From Paenibacillus sp. CF384 (GTDB lineage Bacteria > Bacillota > Bacilli > Paenibacillales > Paenibacillaceae), in NCBI RefSeq assembly GCF_900106745.1, contig NZ_FNNV01000028.1:1-61889 (forward strand): a stretch of DNA of 61,889 nucleotides, given 5' to 3'. Each line of letters begins with the position of its first letter. Within the stretch, counting starts at the first letter, position 1. Positions 18,107 to 30,244 of this stretch are shown here, piece after piece. The notes below the pieces were generated by a model. The model had not been told where the DNA came from and made no database searches. It worked only from the letters and a program-made list of their open reading frames with translations. The translations under genes were made by a program, and so were the position numbers.

Positions 18107-18505
18107 TTACCAAACGTAGCAGACGACTTCGCCGCCGGATTTAACTTGGCGTGCTTCTTTATCAGTCATAATTCCTTGGGACGTGGAAATGATAGCCATT
18201 CCCAGGCCGCCCAATACGCGAGGCACTTCAGTGCTTTTCGTGTAAACGCGTAGACCCGGTTTGCTGATACGTTTCAGCCCCGTAATTACACGCTCTTGGT
18301 TCGGGCCGTATTTAAGGAAAATACGGATCATCCCTTGTTTGTTATCTTCAATATACTCGGCATCGCGGATAAAGCCCTCGCGTTTCAAAATTTCAGCGAT
18401 TTGCTTCTTTACTTTCGAAGCAGGCATTTCTACGGTCTCATGACGCACAACGTTTGCGTTGCGAATGCGTGTAAGCATATCTGCGATCGGATCAGACATA
18501 ACCAT
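18107..18505 (-). CDS. rpsH: 30S ribosomal protein S8
   Basis: A 132-residue central-domain assembly protein ([18 protein letters not shown]). It ends with [16 protein letters not shown] lies eight bases before the first ATG, so the MVM start is used, as in B. subtilis. Confidence 0.98.
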   Translation of the reverse strand: MVMSDPIADMLTRIRNANVVRHETVEMPASKVKKQIAEILKREGFIRDAEYIEDNKQGMIRIFLKYGPNQERVITGLKRISKPGLRVYTKSTEVPRVLGGLGMAIISTSQGIMTDKEARQVKSGGEVVCYVW

Positions 18506-18535
18506 TGTGTAAACCTCCTTCCCGAACTAGGCTGA

Positions 18536-18721
18536 TTACCAGCTTGCTTTTTTAACGCCAGGAATCTGGCCTTTGTATGCTAATTCACGGAAACAAATCC
18601 GGCAAATTTTAAACTTTTGCAAAACGGAATGCGGACGGCCGCAACGTTCGCAGCGTGTGTAAGCCTGCACTTTGAATTTAGGAGCACGTTGCTGCTTAAC
18701 CTTCATCGAAGTTTTTGCCAC
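18536..18721 (-). CDS. rpsZ: 30S ribosomal protein S14, zinc-binding short form (type Z)
   Basis: A 61-residue protein with CERC...CRIC, the four-Cys zinc ribbon of the C+ form of S14, and the C-terminal [11 protein letters not shown]. Gram-positive genomes often also carry a zinc-free S14 elsewhere for zinc starvation. It lies between rplE and rpsH. Confidence 0.97.
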   Translation of the reverse strand: MAKTSMKVKQQRAPKFKVQAYTRCERCGRPHSVLQKFKICRICFRELAYKGQIPGVKKASW

Positions 18722-18743
18722 TTGGTATTACACCTCCTGTGGA

Positions 18744-19286
18744 TTACTTCGTAAACGGCATGCCCATTTGGGTCAGCAGTTCACGAGCTTCTTCGTCCGA
18801 TTTTGCCGTCGTGACGATGACGACGTCCATACCGCGTACTTTGTCAACTTTATCATACTCGATCTCAGGGAAGATCAATTGCTCTTTCAAACCCAGAGTG
18901 TAGTTACCACGGCCATCAAACGCTTTGTTTGATACGCCGCGGAAATCGCGTACGCGTGGAAGTGTGACATTGAACAGTTTATCAAGGAAGTAGTACATAC
19001 GCTCACCGCGTAGTGTTACTTTAACCCCGATCGGCATGTTCTCGCGAAGTTTGAAACCAGCGATCGATTTCTTGGAGCGAGTTACTACAGGCTTTTGACC
19101 AGAGATCAAACGCATGTCTTCAACAGCAACATCGAGAACTTTAGAGTTGGAAACAGCCTCACCAACACCCATGTTGATTACGACTTTCTCGATCTTAGGC
19201 ACTTGCATTACTGTTGTATAGTTGAACTTCTGCATAAGAGCAGGAGTGATTTCATTCAGGAAACGATCTTTCATTCTTGCTGCCAT
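18744..19286 (-). CDS. rplE: 50S ribosomal protein L5
   Basis: A 180-residue 5S rRNA-binding protein ([49 protein letters not shown]). It contacts P-site tRNA at the central protuberance. It follows rplX by 31 bases. Confidence 0.98.
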   Translation of the reverse strand: MAARMKDRFLNEITPALMQKFNYTTVMQVPKIEKVVINMGVGEAVSNSKVLDVAVEDMRLISGQKPVVTRSKKSIAGFKLRENMPIGVKVTLRGERMYYFLDKLFNVTLPRVRDFRGVSNKAFDGRGNYTLGLKEQLIFPEIEYDKVDKVRGMDVVIVTTAKSDEEARELLTQMGMPFTK

Positions 19287-19317
19287 GTAACGTGGACCTC
19301 CTTTCCGTATCGGTCAA

Positions 19318-19671
19318 TTAATCAATTACCTCGCCGGATTTTTTAGCGATCCGGACTTTTTTGCCGTTATCAAGCACTTTATATCCGATCCGAGTTACTT
19401 TACCGCTCTTAGGATCGATGTGCATAACGTTGGAAACGTGAATCGCCGCTTCTTGCTCGATAATGCCGCCTTGCGGATTAGCTTGCGAAGGACGAGCATG
19501 TTTCTTCACCATATTGACGCCTTCAATCAGTACGCGGTTTTGGCGCGGATACGCAGCAATAACGCGGCCTTTTTTGCCTTTGTCTTTGCCCGTAATGACC
19601 ATTACCGTGTCGTCTTTCTTCACGTGCAATTTATTGTTATGGGATTCTAACACTTTCTTCAACCGTGGCAT
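19318..19671 (-). CDS. rplX: 50S ribosomal protein L24
   Basis: A 117-residue KOW-domain protein ([23 protein letters not shown]) that nucleates 50S assembly. It is slightly longer than the 103 residues of B. subtilis, with extra residues at both ends. It lies between rplN and rplE. Confidence 0.98.
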   Translation of the reverse strand: MPRLKKVLESHNNKLHVKKDDTVMVITGKDKGKKGRVIAAYPRQNRVLIEGVNMVKKHARPSQANPQGGIIEQEAAIHVSNVMHIDPKSGKVTRIGYKVLDNGKKVRIAKKSGEVID

Positions 19672-19716
19672 GAGTTACACCTCCTGCGTGCTTGCGCGGA
19701 ATGCGCAAAGTACTTT

Positions 19717-20085
19717 TTAGATAACTTCCGGAGCAAGCGATACGATTTTCATGAAGTCGCGGTCGCGAAGTTCACGAGCAACTGGTCCAAAAATACGTGT
19801 GCCGCGCGGGCTTTTGTCTTCTTTTACGATAACCGCTGCATTCTCATCAAATGCGATGTATGAACCGTCTTTACGGCGAACCGCACGTTTCGTACGTACG
19901 ATAACCGCTTTAACTACATCACCCTTTTTGACAACGCCACCGGGTGTTGCTTGTTTGACGGAGCAGACGATCAAATCGCCGATATGGCCAACACGACGTC
20001 CAGTACCACCGAGCACACGAATGCACATCAGTTCTTTAGCGCCGGAGTTGTCAGCGACAGCTAAACGTGTAAATGGTTGAATCAT
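19717..20085 (-). CDS. rplN: 50S ribosomal protein L14
   Basis: A 122-residue protein ([27 protein letters not shown]) at the subunit interface, where it makes bridge B8 with 16S rRNA. Order rpsQ-rplN-rplX is standard. Confidence 0.98.
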   Translation of the reverse strand: MIQPFTRLAVADNSGAKELMCIRVLGGTGRRVGHIGDLIVCSVKQATPGGVVKKGDVVKAVIVRTKRAVRRKDGSYIAFDENAAVIVKEDKSPRGTRIFGPVARELRDRDFMKIVSLAPEVI

Positions 20086-20129
20086 TTCAACGTCCTCCTT
20101 TCGGGAAAATGCTTACTAGGAAGCATTTC

Positions 20130-20393
20130 TTACAAAATAACAGCAGCTTCAACGATTTCGACTAAACGGAACCGTTTGTCTTTGGATAGCGGGCGAGTTT
20201 CCATGACTTTAACGATATCACCGATCTTAGCTTGGTTGTTCTCGTCGTGCGCCTTGAATTTTCTCGTGTATTTAATACGTTTGTGGTATAGATCGTGTTT
20301 TTTGTAAGTTTCAATGGCAACAACGATTGTTTTGTCCATTTTATCACTCACGACTTTACCTACTTGAACTTTGCGGGCATTACGTTCGCTCAT
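20130..20393 (-). CDS. rpsQ: 30S ribosomal protein S17
   Basis: An 87-residue OB-fold protein ([27 protein letters not shown]). The frame is open to 20414, but AAGGAGG lies six bases before ATG 20393 and this gives the B. subtilis length. Confidence 0.97.
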   Translation of the reverse strand: MSERNARKVQVGKVVSDKMDKTIVVAIETYKKHDLYHKRIKYTRKFKAHDENNQAKIGDIVKVMETRPLSKDKRFRLVEIVEAAVIL

Positions 20394-20441
20394 GTTCATC
20401 CTCCTTCCATGCATTCGTTATCGCTCACGGACAATCGCAGT

Positions 20442-20642
20442 TTAGCTGCTGATTCCGAGTTCTCTTTCACGAAGAACGGTTTTGGCACGAGCTATATCCT
20501 TACGTACGTCGCGGATGCGAGTTGGGTTTTCCAGTTGGCCGGTAGCCAATTGAAAACGAAGGTTGAATAGCTCTTCTTTGAATCCAGCGACTTTTTGTTC
20601 GAGTTCAACAGAGGTTAGGTTGCGGAAATCATTAGCTTTCAT
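20442..20642 (-). CDS. rpmC: 50S ribosomal protein L29
   Basis: A 66-residue two-helix protein at the tunnel exit ([40 protein letters not shown]). Its ATG at 20642 overlaps the last 11 bases of rplP, which suggests coupled translation. Confidence 0.97.
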   Translation of the reverse strand: MKANDFRNLTSVELEQKVAGFKEELFNLRFQLATGQLENPTRIRDVRKDIARAKTVLRERELGISS

Positions 20643-21066
20643 TTGCTTCACCACCCACTTCTTCGCGTTTCACGAACTTCGTTTTAACTGGGAGTTTATG
20701 TGCTGCAAGGCGCATAGCTTCACGTGCGATCTCTTCAGATACGCCAGCAAGCTCGAACATTATTTTGCCCGGTTTTACGACAGCAACCCATTTTTCTACG
20801 TTACCTTTACCGCTACCCATCCGGACTTCAAGAGGCTTTTGCGTAATTGGTTTCGCAGGGAAAATCTTGATCCATACTTTACCGCCACGTTTAATGTAAC
20901 GAGTCATCGCAATACGCGCTGCTTCGATTTGACGGTTAGTGATCCATGAAGGCTCAAGTGCTTGTAGACCGTATTCGCCGAAGGCTACTTCAGTACCGCC
21001 TTTAGCGCGACCTTTCATATGACCACGTTGTTGCTTACGATGTTTGACACGTTTTGGTACCAACAT
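20632..21066 (-). CDS. rplP: 50S ribosomal protein L16
   Basis: A 144-residue protein next to the A site ([24 protein letters not shown]). It starts two bases after rpsC, and its 3' end overlaps rpmC. Confidence 0.98.
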   Translation of the reverse strand: MLVPKRVKHRKQQRGHMKGRAKGGTEVAFGEYGLQALEPSWITNRQIEAARIAMTRYIKRGGKVWIKIFPAKPITQKPLEVRMGSGKGNVEKWVAVVKPGKIMFELAGVSEEIAREAMRLAAHKLPVKTKFVKREEVGGEANES

Positions 21067-21068
21067 GA

Positions 21069-21731
21069 TTAGTTGCCTCCTTCCTGTGGAGCTTTCTTCT
21101 TAGTTGGAAGGATTTCACCGCGATAGATCCATACTTTAACGCCGATACGGCCGTATGTTGTCGCAGCTTCTGCTGTTCCATAATCAATGTCTGCACGCAG
21201 CGTATGAAGTGGAACTGTACCTTCGCTATAACCTTCTTGACGAGCAATCTCAGCGCCGCCCAAACGACCGCTAACGGCAGTTTTGATACCTTTCGCGCCC
21301 ATACGGATTGTACGTTGGATGGATTGTTTCATTGCACGGCGGAACGAGATCCGACGCTCAAGTTGTTGTGCAATGCTCTCAGCTACGAGAATCGCATCAA
21401 GTTCTGGATGTTTGATCTCAGAGATGTTGATGTGCACTTTTTTGCCTTTAGCGATTTTCGACAGTTCGGAACGAAGGTTTTCAACTTCAGATCCGCCTTT
21501 ACCGATTACCATACCAGGCTTAGCTGTATGAATTGTAACGTTAACGCGGTTAGCTGCACGCTCGATTTCGAACTTGGAGACAGCCGCATCTTTCAATTTG
21601 TTTTTGAGGTACTCACGGATTTTAACATCTTCCATGAGCAATTCGCCGAAGTCTTTGCCTGCGTACCATTTGGATTCCCAATCACGGATAATACCAACAC
21701 GTAGACCGACCGGGTTTACTTTTTGTCCCAC
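21069..21731 (-). CDS. rpsC: 30S ribosomal protein S3
   Basis: A 220-residue head protein with a KH domain ([16 protein letters not shown]) forming part of the mRNA entry tunnel. The start is GTG at 21731 ([17 protein letters not shown] after it), with AAGGAGGGAAAACGT upstream; the longer open frame reaches into rplV and is rejected. It lies between rplV and rplP. Confidence 0.97.
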   Translation of the reverse strand: MGQKVNPVGLRVGIIRDWESKWYAGKDFGELLMEDVKIREYLKNKLKDAAVSKFEIERAANRVNVTIHTAKPGMVIGKGGSEVENLRSELSKIAKGKKVHINISEIKHPELDAILVAESIAQQLERRISFRRAMKQSIQRTIRMGAKGIKTAVSGRLGGAEIARQEGYSEGTVPLHTLRADIDYGTAEAATTYGRIGVKVWIYRGEILPTKKKAPQEGGN

Positions 21732-21744
21732 ACGTTTTCCCTCC

Positions 21745-22080
21745 TTATTTTTCGGATACCACCAAAGTAATGTGGCTGGTTCTTTTGTTAATCCGGCTAG
21801 CACGACCCATTGCGCGCGGGCGGAAACGTTTCATTGTTGGCCCTTGGTTAACAAACACTTGTGTAATCACAAGTTTGTTCACGTCCAATTGGTAGTTGTG
21901 CTCCGCATTAGCAATTGCGGAATTCAGCAGCTTCTCAACGATTGGGGAAGCCGATTTTGGTGTGTGGCGCAGAATCGCGATTGCTTCGCCGACTTGCTTA
22001 CCACGGATCAAATCAACAACCAGCTGAGCTTTACGAGGTGCAATGCGGACGTGGTTAGCGAACGCTTTAGCTTGTTGCAT
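21745..22080 (-). CDS. rplV: 50S ribosomal protein L22
   Basis: A 111-residue protein whose beta-hairpin lines the exit tunnel ([38 protein letters not shown]). No tunnel-hairpin insertion or deletion typical of macrolide resistance is seen. Confidence 0.98.
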   Translation of the reverse strand: MQQAKAFANHVRIAPRKAQLVVDLIRGKQVGEAIAILRHTPKSASPIVEKLLNSAIANAEHNYQLDVNKLVITQVFVNQGPTMKRFRPRAMGRASRINKRTSHITLVVSEK

Positions 22081-22124
22081 GGATGAACCTCCTCTCGACC
22101 TTTATTACCTAACTATTTAACCGA

Positions 22125-22406
22125 TTAACGACGACCAGTCTTCTTGTCATCGTTACCGTGTCCTTTGTACGTACGAGTTGGCGCGAACTCACCGAGTTTG
22201 TGGCCAACCATATCTTCCGTCACATATACCGGCACGTGCTTCTTACCGTCATAAACAGCAAAAGTGTGTCCGATGAATTGCGGGAAAATTGTAGAACGAC
22301 GCGACCAAGTTTTGACAACCGTCTTCTTCTCAGCCTCGTTCAGAACTTCAACCTTTTTCAGCAAGTAACCGTCAATAAACGGTCCTTTCTTCAAACTGCG
22401 ACCCAT
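22125..22406 (-). CDS. rpsS: 30S ribosomal protein S19
   Basis: A 93-residue head protein ([20 protein letters not shown], then [15 protein letters not shown]). The frame is open to 22424, but GGAGG before ATG 22406 and family length fix the start. It lies between rplB and rplV. Confidence 0.97.
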   Translation of the reverse strand: MGRSLKKGPFIDGYLLKKVEVLNEAEKKTVVKTWSRRSTIFPQFIGHTFAVYDGKKHVPVYVTEDMVGHKLGEFAPTRTYKGHGNDDKKTGRR

Positions 22407-22474
22407 GGATGATCCTCCCTTCACGCTAGCGTTACGCGACGCAGCGCGTCACGCTCATGACGCCGAGGCGCCTA

Positions 22475-23305
22475 TTACTTCGTACGACGACGAACAATGT
22501 ATTGGCTCGATGCTTTTTTCTTTTTGCGTGTTTTGAAACCAAGTGTCGGTTTGCCCCATGGAGACATTGGAGATTTACGTCCGATTGGCGCACGGCCTTC
22601 ACCACCACCGTGTGGGTGATCGTTCGGGTTCATTACAACACCACGTACTTCAGGGCGTTTGCCCATCCAACGGGAACGGCCGGCTTTACCGATTTTCACG
22701 AGTTCGTGATCTTCGTTACCAACAGAACCGATTGTCGCACGGCATTTTTTCAGAATACGACGTACTTCGCCAGACGTCAAGCGAATTGTGACGTATTGCT
22801 CTTCTTTACCAAGAAGTTGAGCAGTTGTTCCAGCAGCACGAACCAATTGTCCGCCTTTACCTGGTTTTAGCTCGATGTTGTGGATAACTGTACCTACCGG
22901 GATGTTTTCAAGCGGCAACGCGTTACCGATCTTGATGTCTGCATCTGCTCCGGAAACGATCTTATCCCCAACTTTAAGGCCTTTAGGTGCGATGATGTAG
23001 GCTTTCGCTCCATCCACATAGTGGATAAGTGCGATGTTGGACGTACGGTTCGGATCGTATTCGATCGTCGCGACGTTACCTACGATACCGTCCTTGTTAC
23101 GTTTGAAGTCGATGATCCGGTATTTACGTTTATGGCCGCCACCGTGATGACGAACCGTAATTTTACCTTGGTTGTTACGACCAGCTTTTTTGAAAAGCGG
23201 CGCAAGAAGCGATTTCTCCGGTGTGCTTGTGGTGATCTCTTCGAATGTCGAGACGGACATACCACGTCGCGCTGGAGATGTCGGTTTATACTTCTTAACT
23301 GGCAC
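22475..23305 (-). CDS. rplB: 50S ribosomal protein L2
   Basis: A 276-residue protein close to the peptidyl transferase centre ([34 protein letters not shown], then [19 protein letters not shown]). The conserved His in the last motif is the one linked to peptidyl transfer. It lies between rplW and rpsS. Confidence 0.98.
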   Translation of the reverse strand: MPVKKYKPTSPARRGMSVSTFEEITTSTPEKSLLAPLFKKAGRNNQGKITVRHHGGGHKRKYRIIDFKRNKDGIVGNVATIEYDPNRTSNIALIHYVDGAKAYIIAPKGLKVGDKIVSGADADIKIGNALPLENIPVGTVIHNIELKPGKGGQLVRAAGTTAQLLGKEEQYVTIRLTSGEVRRILKKCRATIGSVGNEDHELVKIGKAGRSRWMGKRPEVRGVVMNPNDHPHGGGEGRAPIGRKSPMSPWGKPTLGFKTRKKKKASSQYIVRRRTK

Positions 23306-23369
23306 TTCGATTCCCTCCTTAACCGATATCTAACGTTCTTTCACGAGAAGCCATGGGCTTCTTCGCTAC

Positions 23370-23660
23370 TTAAACTGTTTCGAAAAATTCTAGCTCGTTG
23401 CTATCTGCGCTCAATTGCACGATCGCTTTTTTCCACTCGGATGTATATCCGCTGTGTTTACCGTAGCGTTTAGGCTTAGCCGGCATGCGAAGCGTGTTCA
23501 CGCTCGATACTTTCACTTTGAAGATCGATTGAATCGCAAGTTTGATCTCTGTTTTGTTAGAACGGATATCAACTTCGAATACATACTTCTTATTCGCCAT
23601 GAAATCACTTGTTTGTTCAGTAATGATTGGGCGCTTGATAATATCGCGAGGATTTTTCAT
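23370..23660 (-). CDS. rplW: 50S ribosomal protein L23
   Basis: A 96-residue protein at the tunnel exit, the docking site for trigger factor and SRP (RDIIKRPIITEQTSDFM, KYVFEVDIRSNKTEIK). Its ATG shares one base with the rplD stop (TAATG). Confidence 0.98.
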   Translation of the reverse strand: MKNPRDIIKRPIITEQTSDFMANKKYVFEVDIRSNKTEIKLAIQSIFKVKVSSVNTLRMPAKPKRYGKHSGYTSEWKKAIVQLSADSNELEFFETV

Positions 23661-24283
23661 TACGCAAGCACCTCCTGTACTTTTTCAACCGCTTCTTTAG
23701 TGATAATCAGCTTGTCGTATTTCATAACGTCTAGAACATTGATGCCATCGGCTGCAACGAACTTCACGTTAGGAATGTTACGAGCTGCAAGTGCTACATT
23801 ATCTTCGTAGCCAGCTGTTACAACCAGTGCTTTACGAGCCACTTTCAGGTTGTTCAGAATCGCTGCGAATTCTTTAGTCTTCGGTTGCGCGAACGCCAGT
23901 TGATCCAGAACGATAATTTCGTTGTCGATCACTTTGGAAGACAAAGCAGATTTGATTGCTAAGCGACGAACTTTCTTAGGAAGTTTGAAGCTATAGCTGC
24001 GTGGAGTTGGTCCGAATACTGTACCACCGCCAACCCATTGCGGGGAGCGAATGCTACCTTGACGTGCACGGCCTGTACCTTTTTGTTTCCAAGGTTTACG
24101 ACCGCCACCGCGTACTTCGGAGCGTCCTTTAGTTTTGTGCGTACCTCTGCGTTCAGAAGCTTGCTGCAAAAGAACTGCGCTATGCAATACGTGAACGTTT
24201 GGTTCAATTCCGAATACCGCTTCGGACAATTCAACCTCGCCAACTTGCGAGCCATTCACGCTATAAAGTGCTACTTTCGGCAT
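23660..24283 (-). CDS. rplD: 50S ribosomal protein L4
   Basis: A 207-residue protein with the long tunnel loop ([20 protein letters not shown]). In gamma-proteobacteria L4 represses its own S10 operon by attenuation; here a terminator-like hairpin exists in the operon leader (25332-25377), though the structure is unlike that system. It lies between rplC and rplW. Confidence 0.98.
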   Translation of the reverse strand: MPKVALYSVNGSQVGEVELSEAVFGIEPNVHVLHSAVLLQQASERRGTHKTKGRSEVRGGGRKPWKQKGTGRARQGSIRSPQWVGGGTVFGPTPRSYSFKLPKKVRRLAIKSALSSKVIDNEIIVLDQLAFAQPKTKEFAAILNNLKVARKALVVTAGYEDNVALAARNIPNVKFVAADGINVLDVMKYDKLIITKEAVEKVQEVLA

Positions 24284-24308
24284 TTCATGTTCCTCCTTTC
24301 TTAGGTGA

Positions 24309-24932
24309 TTATTTCTTCACCGTAGATTTAACTTTTACAAAACTATTTTTAGGGCCCGGAATGGAGCCTTTAACGAGCAATACATTACGTTCTGCATCGA
24401 CGCGCACGATTTCAAGGTTTTGGATTGTAACAGTTTCGTTACCCATGTGACCTGGAAGGTGTTTGCCTTTTGGTACGCGGTTCGCTTGGATGGAACCCAT
24501 CGAACCTGGACCACGGTGGTAACGCGAGCCGTGCGCCATAGGGCCGCGGCTTTGGTTCCAACGTTTGATGTTACCTTGGAAACCTTTACCTTTGGAAGTA
24601 GCTGTAACGTCAACGAACTCGCCAGCTGTGAATAGGTCAGCCTTCAATTCCTGGCCAACTTCATATTCAGCAATGTTGATGCTGCGGAATTCACGAACGT
24701 AGCGCTTAGGAGCCGTATCCGCTTTTTTAGCGTGGCCGATTTCTGGCTTAGTAGCTCTCGATTCTTTCTTGTCGGAGAAACCAAGTTGTACGGATACGTA
24801 ACCGTCATTGTCTTGGTCCTTCTTCTGCAAAACAACACAAGGGCCTGCTTCGATAACCGTAACCGGGATTACGTTACCTTCAGGAGTAAACACTTGCGTC
24901 ATTCCAAGTTTTTTACCTAAGATACCTTTCAT
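24309..24932 (-). CDS. rplC: 50S ribosomal protein L3
   Basis: A 207-residue early-assembly protein ([34 protein letters not shown] loop reaching the peptidyl transferase centre). It is the second gene of the S10 operon, 41 bases after rpsJ. Confidence 0.98.
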   Translation of the reverse strand: MKGILGKKLGMTQVFTPEGNVIPVTVIEAGPCVVLQKKDQDNDGYVSVQLGFSDKKESRATKPEIGHAKKADTAPKRYVREFRSINIAEYEVGQELKADLFTAGEFVDVTATSKGKGFQGNIKRWNQSRGPMAHGSRYHRGPGSMGSIQANRVPKGKHLPGHMGNETVTIQNLEIVRVDAERNVLLVKGSIPGPKNSFVKVKSTVKK

Positions 24933-24973
24933 GTTGACACCTCATTTCCTTTCCATTTTCAAATATGCATAAC

Positions 24974-25399
<426 letters not shown>

Positions 25400-25418
25400 T
25401 CACAGACCAACGCTCACT

Positions 25419-25447
25419 ATTATATCTGAAACGATGGGCGAATGCAA
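25419..25447 (-). promoter_or_regulatory. S10 operon promoter (sigma-A type)
   Basis: On the minus strand TTGCAT (25442-25447), 17 bases, TATAAT (25419-25424). The predicted start is near 25412, giving a leader of about 130 bases before rpsJ. Confidence 0.8.
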
Positions 25448-25479
25448 CAAAATTATCGACTTTCTTGAAAAGAATTAAC

Positions 25480-25642
25480 TGGGATCCATAGATCGCTACG
25501 CTGCGCGGGAAATGGCCTTCGGCTGCTGTTGAAATTGAGTTTCTTCATTAATTAATTGCTTCAGCTGTAGATACTCAATTTCAAAGGCAGCACGTAAACT
25601 CTCCGGCTCATTTCCCACTCCGCTACGCTTTGTGGATTCCCG
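25480..25642. repeat. long imperfect palindrome in the tuf-rpsJ gap
   Basis: The left arm (25480-25540) and right arm (25573-25642) are inverted, imperfect copies. The inner 12 bases (TTGAAATTGAGT / ACTCAATTTCAA) match perfectly, the gGGAAATG/CATTTCCc blocks match, and CGCTACGC blocks recur near both outer ends. No coding sequence is inside. It looks like a small non-autonomous palindromic element or a folded RNA. No flanking target duplication is obvious. Confidence 0.5.
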
Positions 25643-25685
25643 AGAACATTCATAATCAATAAAGCCACAAGAGAAAAGGTCAAAA

Positions 25686-25716
25686 TAAAAAATGGCTTAT
25701 ATAATGAAGCCATTTA
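25686..25716 (-). terminator. second terminator downstream of tuf
   Basis: On the minus strand AAATGGCTT-cattatat-AAGCCATTT is followed by TTTATTTTG. It lies about 130 bases beyond the strong tuf terminator and may back it up. Confidence 0.6.
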
Positions 25717-25818
25717 TCGATAACAGCATGAACTTTGTTCTCTTTGTTTCTGCGCGTCTTTGTCTTCACTTATATTAATGAATGTGCGGCTTTTTCGCAA
25801 ACATCAAAATTTAGTAAT

Positions 25819-25850
25819 AAAAAAGCCCCCACGGATGTGGGGGCTTTATG
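25819..25850 (-). terminator. tuf terminator
   Basis: On the minus strand GCCCCCAC-ATCC-GTGGGGGC is followed by TTTTTTATT. It is preceded by a smaller hairpin at 25854-25871 (CTGCAGC-gtaa-GCTGCAG) right after the tuf stop. It ends the rplGB-rpsL-rpsG-fusA-tuf transcript. Confidence 0.93.
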
Positions 25851-25875
25851 AGCTGCAGCTTACGCTGCAGGTTCA

Positions 25876-27066
25876 TTATTTTTGGATGGAAGCTACAGCG
25901 CCGGCGCCTACAGTACGGCCGCCTTCACGGATCGCGAAGCGAGTACCATCTTCCAGAGCGATTGGAGCGATAAGCTCAACCGTTACTGTGATGTTGTCGC
26001 CTGGCATAACCATCTCAGTACCTTCAGGCAAGCTGATGATACCAGTTACGTCAGTTGTACGGAAGTAGAACTGTGGACGGTAACCTGTGAAAAAAGGTTT
26101 GTGACGTCCGCCCTCTTCTTTAGTCAGAACGTAGATTTGAGCTGTAAAGTTCGTGTGTGGTTTAACGGAACCTGGCTTAGCAAGTACTTGACCACGCTCG
26201 ATGTCTTTACGGTCTACACCACGAAGCAATGCGCCGATGTTGTCACCAGCTTGTGCGGAATCAAGCAATTTGCGGAACATCTCTACGCCTGTTACAACGC
26301 ATTTGCGAGTTTCTTCAGCAATACCGATGATTTCAACTTCGTCAGATACTTTAACTACGCCACGCTCAACGCGTCCTGTAGCAACTGTACCACGACCTGT
26401 GATTGTGAACACGTCCTCAACTGGCATAAGGAACGGCTTGTCAGTGTCACGTTGTGGAGTTGGGATGTAAGTATCAACGTGCTCGAACAGCTCGATGATT
26501 TTGTCAGCCCATGGGCCATCTGGGTTTTGAAGAGCTTCACGAGCAGCGCCACGGATGATTGGAGTATCATCACCTGGGAACTCATATTCGCTAAGAAGGT
26601 CGCGAACTTCCATCTCAACCAATTCAAGCAACTCATCATCTTCAACCATGTCGCATTTGTTCAGGAATACGACGATGTAAGGTACGCCTACTTGGCGGGA
26701 AAGAAGGATGTGCTCACGCGTTTGCGGCATTGGGCCGTCAGCTGCGGATACAACCAGGATTGCTCCGTCCATTTGTGCAGCACCAGTGATCATGTTTTTA
26801 ACATAGTCGGCGTGACCTGGGCAGTCAACGTGTGCATAGTGACGGTTAGGAGTTTCATACTCAACGTGAGCTGTGGAGATTGTGATACCGCGCTCGCGCT
26901 CTTCTGGAGCTTTGTCGATTTGGTCGAATGCTACAGCAGCACCACCGTATCTTTTCGAAAGAACTGTAGTGATTGCAGCCGTCAAAGTTGTTTTACCATG
27001 ATCGACGTGACCAATTGTACCAATGTTAACGTGCGGTTTATTACGTTCAAATTTAGCCTTAGCCAT
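25876..27066 (-). CDS. tuf: translation elongation factor Tu
   Basis: A 396-residue GTPase that brings aminoacyl-tRNA to the ribosome: P-loop [24 protein letters not shown], followed by beta-barrel domains 2 and 3. The frame is open to 27132, but AAGGAGGAATAGTTCA precedes ATG 27066 ([20 protein letters not shown]). It is the last gene of the str operon, 112 bases after fusA. Confidence 0.98.
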   Translation of the reverse strand: MAKAKFERNKPHVNIGTIGHVDHGKTTLTAAITTVLSKRYGGAAVAFDQIDKAPEERERGITISTAHVEYETPNRHYAHVDCPGHADYVKNMITGAAQMDGAILVVSAADGPMPQTREHILLSRQVGVPYIVVFLNKCDMVEDDELLELVEMEVRDLLSEYEFPGDDTPIIRGAAREALQNPDGPWADKIIELFEHVDTYIPTPQRDTDKPFLMPVEDVFTITGRGTVATGRVERGVVKVSDEVEIIGIAEETRKCVVTGVEMFRKLLDSAQAGDNIGALLRGVDRKDIERGQVLAKPGSVKPHTNFTAQIYVLTKEEGGRHKPFFTGYRPQFYFRTTDVTGIISLPEGTEMVMPGDNITVTVELIAPIALEDGTRFAIREGGRTVGAGAVASIQK

Positions 27067-27178
27067 TGAACTATTCCTCCTTAATAAGTAGAAGATTATG
27101 TGATCGGCTGTGCGGGAGCTTAATGCCCCCACTTTCAGCCAAAGTGCAACTTATGAGATACAAGTTGTTTAAGAGCTA

Positions 27179-29260
27179 CTAGTTAGCAGCGCCTTTGGAT
27201 TTGGAGATGATCTCTTCCGAGATCGAACGTGGTACTTCTTCATAGTGCGAAAGCTCCATGGAGAACACGCCGCGACCTTGTGTACCGGAACGAAGTGTAG
27301 TGGAGTAACCGAACATCTCAGCCAGAGGCACCTTAGCGCGAACGATCAACGCACCATGGCGTGTGTCCGAACCTTCGATACGACCGCGGCGGGAGCTCAA
27401 CATACCCATTACGTCGCCCATGTACTCTTCAGGAACGCTTACTTCTACTTTCATGATAGGCTCAAGCAAGATCGGAGAACATTTGTCCTTCGCTGCTTTA
27501 AGTGCCATCGATCCAGCAATTTTGAACGCCATCTCCGAGGAGTCAACGTCATGGTAGGAACCGTCGACTACGACTGCTTTGATGTCAACAACCGGGAAGC
27601 CGGCGATAACACCATTTTTCATCGACTCTTCGATACCTGCTTGAATTGGAGCGATAAACTCACGCGGGATGGAGCCACCCACAGTTTTGTTTTCAAATAC
27701 AAAACCGGTTCCTGGCTCTTGCGGTGAGAATTCAACCCAACAATGACCGAACTGACCGCGACCGCCGGATTGGCGAACGAATTTACCTTCGACCTTCGCA
27801 GCCGTTTTGAACGTCTCACGGTAAGCAACTTGCGGCTTACCAACGTTTGTTTCGACTTTGAATTCACGAAGCATACGGTCAACTAGGATTTCAAGGTGAA
27901 GCTCGCCCATACCAGCGATGATCGTTTGGCCGGTCTCTTCGTCCGTGTGAGCACGGAACGTAGGATCTTCCTCAGATAGCTTTTGAAGAGCAATACCCAT
28001 TTTGTCTTGGTCAGCTTTAGTCTTAGGCTCAACCGCAAGCTGGATAACCGGCTCAGGGAAGTTCATCGACTCAAGGATAACCGGGTGCTTCTCATCACAA
28101 AGCGTATCACCAGTAGTTGTATCTTTCAAACCTACAGCTGCTGCGATATCACCGGAGTAAACTTCGCTGATCTCTTGACGGCTGTTAGCGTGCATTTGAA
28201 GGATACGACCGATCCGCTCACGTTTGCCTTTCGTTGCATTCACAACGTACGAACCGGAGCTAAGAACGCCGGAGTATACGCGGAAGAACGTCAGTTTACC
28301 TACGTAAGGGTCAGTCATGATTTTGAACGCCAATGCTGCGAAAGGCTGGTCATCAGCAGACTTGCGAATCGTCTCCGTACCATCTTCAAGGGTACCCTTG
28401 ATATCCGGAACGTCGATTGGCGACGGCAAGTAGTCAACAACTGCATCAAGCATCAATTGAACGCCTTTGTTACGGTACGAGGAACCCACGATTACTGGGA
28501 AGATCTTAACTTCGCAAACACCTTTACGAAGTGCGGATTTAATCTCGGCAACAGTGATTTCTTCGCCTTCGAGATATTTCATTGTAAGCTCTTCATCAAG
28601 CTCAGCAACTTTCTCGATCAATTCAAGACGAAGTTCTTCAACTTTGTCTTTGTATTCTGCAGGGATTTCAATTTTCTCCGGATCTTTACCAAGATCGTCT
28701 TTGTATTTGTAAGCAACTCGTTCAACCAAGTCGATTACACCTACGAAGTCGTTCTCTGCACCGATCGGCAATTGAATTGCCACTGCATTTGCGTTAAGAC
28801 GCAGGCGCATATCATTAACAACGTTAAGGAAGTCTGCACCGATAATATCCATTTTGTTGACGTAAGCGATCCGCGGTACGCCGTAACGGTCAGCTTGACG
28901 CCAAACGGTTTCGGATTGCGGCTCTACGCCTTCTTTAGCACTGAAAACACCAACGGCCCCGTCCAATACACGCAGGGAACGTTCAACTTCAACAGTGAAG
29001 TCAACGTGCCCCGGGGTGTCGATAATATTAATGCGGTGACCATTCCATTGAGCAGTAGTAGCAGCGGAAGTAATCGTGATTCCGCGCTCTTGTTCCTGCT
29101 CCATCCAGTCCATCGTCGCTGCACCTTCGTGCACCTCGCCGATTTTGTGGGTACGGCCTGTGTAGAACAGGATCCGCTCTGTTGTGGTAGTTTTACCTGC
29201 ATCAATATGCGCCATGATCCCGATATTACGCGTATTTTTCAAGGAGAACTCTCTTGCCAT
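27179..29260 (-). CDS. fusA: translation elongation factor G
   Basis: A 693-residue translocase GTPase: [44 protein letters not shown], then domains II-V ending in [21 protein letters not shown]. It drives tRNA and mRNA translocation and, with RRF, ribosome recycling. It lies 29 bases after rpsG. Confidence 0.98.
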   Translation of the reverse strand: MAREFSLKNTRNIGIMAHIDAGKTTTTERILFYTGRTHKIGEVHEGAATMDWMEQEQERGITITSAATTAQWNGHRINIIDTPGHVDFTVEVERSLRVLDGAVGVFSAKEGVEPQSETVWRQADRYGVPRIAYVNKMDIIGADFLNVVNDMRLRLNANAVAIQLPIGAENDFVGVIDLVERVAYKYKDDLGKDPEKIEIPAEYKDKVEELRLELIEKVAELDEELTMKYLEGEEITVAEIKSALRKGVCEVKIFPVIVGSSYRNKGVQLMLDAVVDYLPSPIDVPDIKGTLEDGTETIRKSADDQPFAALAFKIMTDPYVGKLTFFRVYSGVLSSGSYVVNATKGKRERIGRILQMHANSRQEISEVYSGDIAAAVGLKDTTTGDTLCDEKHPVILESMNFPEPVIQLAVEPKTKADQDKMGIALQKLSEEDPTFRAHTDEETGQTIIAGMGELHLEILVDRMLREFKVETNVGKPQVAYRETFKTAAKVEGKFVRQSGGRGQFGHCWVEFSPQEPGTGFVFENKTVGGSIPREFIAPIQAGIEESMKNGVIAGFPVVDIKAVVVDGSYHDVDSSEMAFKIAGSMALKAAKDKCSPILLEPIMKVEVSVPEEYMGDVMGMLSSRRGRIEGSDTRHGALIVRAKVPLAEMFGYSTTLRSGTQGRGVFSMELSHYEEVPRSISEEIISKSKGAAN

Positions 29261-29289
29261 AATTCAGTCTCCCTTCGATTAAGCGAATT

Positions 29290-29760
29290 CTACCAACGAT
29301 AGTGAGCGAACGCTTTATTCGCTTCAGCCATTTTGTGTGTATCTTCGCGTTTTTTCACGGATGAACCAGTGTTATTGGAAGCATCGATGATTTCAGCTGC
29401 CAAACGCTCTTCCATCGTTTTCTCACCGCGGTTACGTGAATAGTTCACGAGCCAACGGAGACCAAGCGCTGTACGGCGTTCCGGTTTAACTTCAATTGGT
29501 ACCTGGTAGTTCGAACCGCCTACACGACGTGCCTTAACTTCAAGTACTGGCATGATGTTCTTAATTGCTGCTTCAAAAACTTCCATCGGTTCTTTACCCG
29601 TACGCTCGTTGATAAGTGTGAACGCATCATACAAAATTGTTTGAGCGACACCGCGCTTACCATCGATCATGATACGGTTGATCAAGCGAGTTACAAGCTT
29701 GCTGCTGTACAACGGATCTGGCAATACATCACGTTTTGCTACTGGACCTTTGCGTGGCAT
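29290..29760 (-). CDS. rpsG: 30S ribosomal protein S7
   Basis: A 156-residue head-nucleating protein ([42 protein letters not shown]). It binds the 3' domain of 16S rRNA near the E site. It follows rpsL by 64 bases. Confidence 0.98.
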   Translation of the reverse strand: MPRKGPVAKRDVLPDPLYSSKLVTRLINRIMIDGKRGVAQTILYDAFTLINERTGKEPMEVFEAAIKNIMPVLEVKARRVGGSNYQVPIEVKPERRTALGLRWLVNYSRNRGEKTMEERLAAEIIDASNNTGSSVKKREDTHKMAEANKAFAHYRW

Positions 29761-29824
29761 GTGGAAGTCCCCCTTTCTTCTAGTTTTTCATTTTAGGATG
29801 AGGATAACCGTCACCGGCTATGCC

Positions 29825-30244
29825 TTATTTTTTAACTTTAGGACGTTTAGTTCCGTATTTGGAACGAGCTTGTTTACGGTTGTTAACACCCGCTGTATCA
29901 AGCGCACCGCGAACGATATGGTAACGAACACCCGGAAGATCTTTTACCCGGCCGCCGCGTACCAATACTACGCTATGCTCTTGCAGGTTATGTCCAATAC
30001 CGCCGATGTAAGCTGTAACCTCAACGCGGTTAGTCAAACGTACACGCGCATATTTCCGCAAAGCGGAGTTCGGTTTTTTCGGAGTCATCGTACCTACACG
30101 TGTACAAACCCCACGTTTTTGTGGTGAACTAAGGTTTGTCTCTTCACGTTTCAATGCGTTGAAACCTCTTTGCAGGGCTGGCGATTTCGATTTAACGACT
30201 TTCGCTTCACGGCCTTTGCGAACGAGTTGGTTAATTGTTGGCAT
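29825..30244 (-). CDS. rpsL: 30S ribosomal protein S12
   Basis: A 139-residue decoding-centre protein ([39 protein letters not shown]). The two lysines where streptomycin-resistance changes arise (in PKKPNS and GRVKDLPG) are wild type. It lies between rplGB and rpsG. Confidence 0.98.
   Translation of the reverse strand: MPTINQLVRKGREAKVVKSKSPALQRGFNALKREETNLSSPQKRGVCTRVGTMTPKKPNSALRKYARVRLTNRVEVTAYIGGIGHNLQEHSVVLVRGGRVKDLPGVRYHIVRGALDTAGVNNRKQARSKYGTKRPKVKK

Noticed and set aside
25882..27069. A 395-codon open frame antisense to tuf
   Set aside because: It mirrors tuf codon structure, gives Cys/Val/Phe-rich sequence without domains, and lacks a binding site. A shadow of a highly biased gene.
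27983..29302. A 439-codon open frame antisense to fusA
   Set aside because: Same reason: low-complexity shadow of strong codon bias, no recognisable domain.
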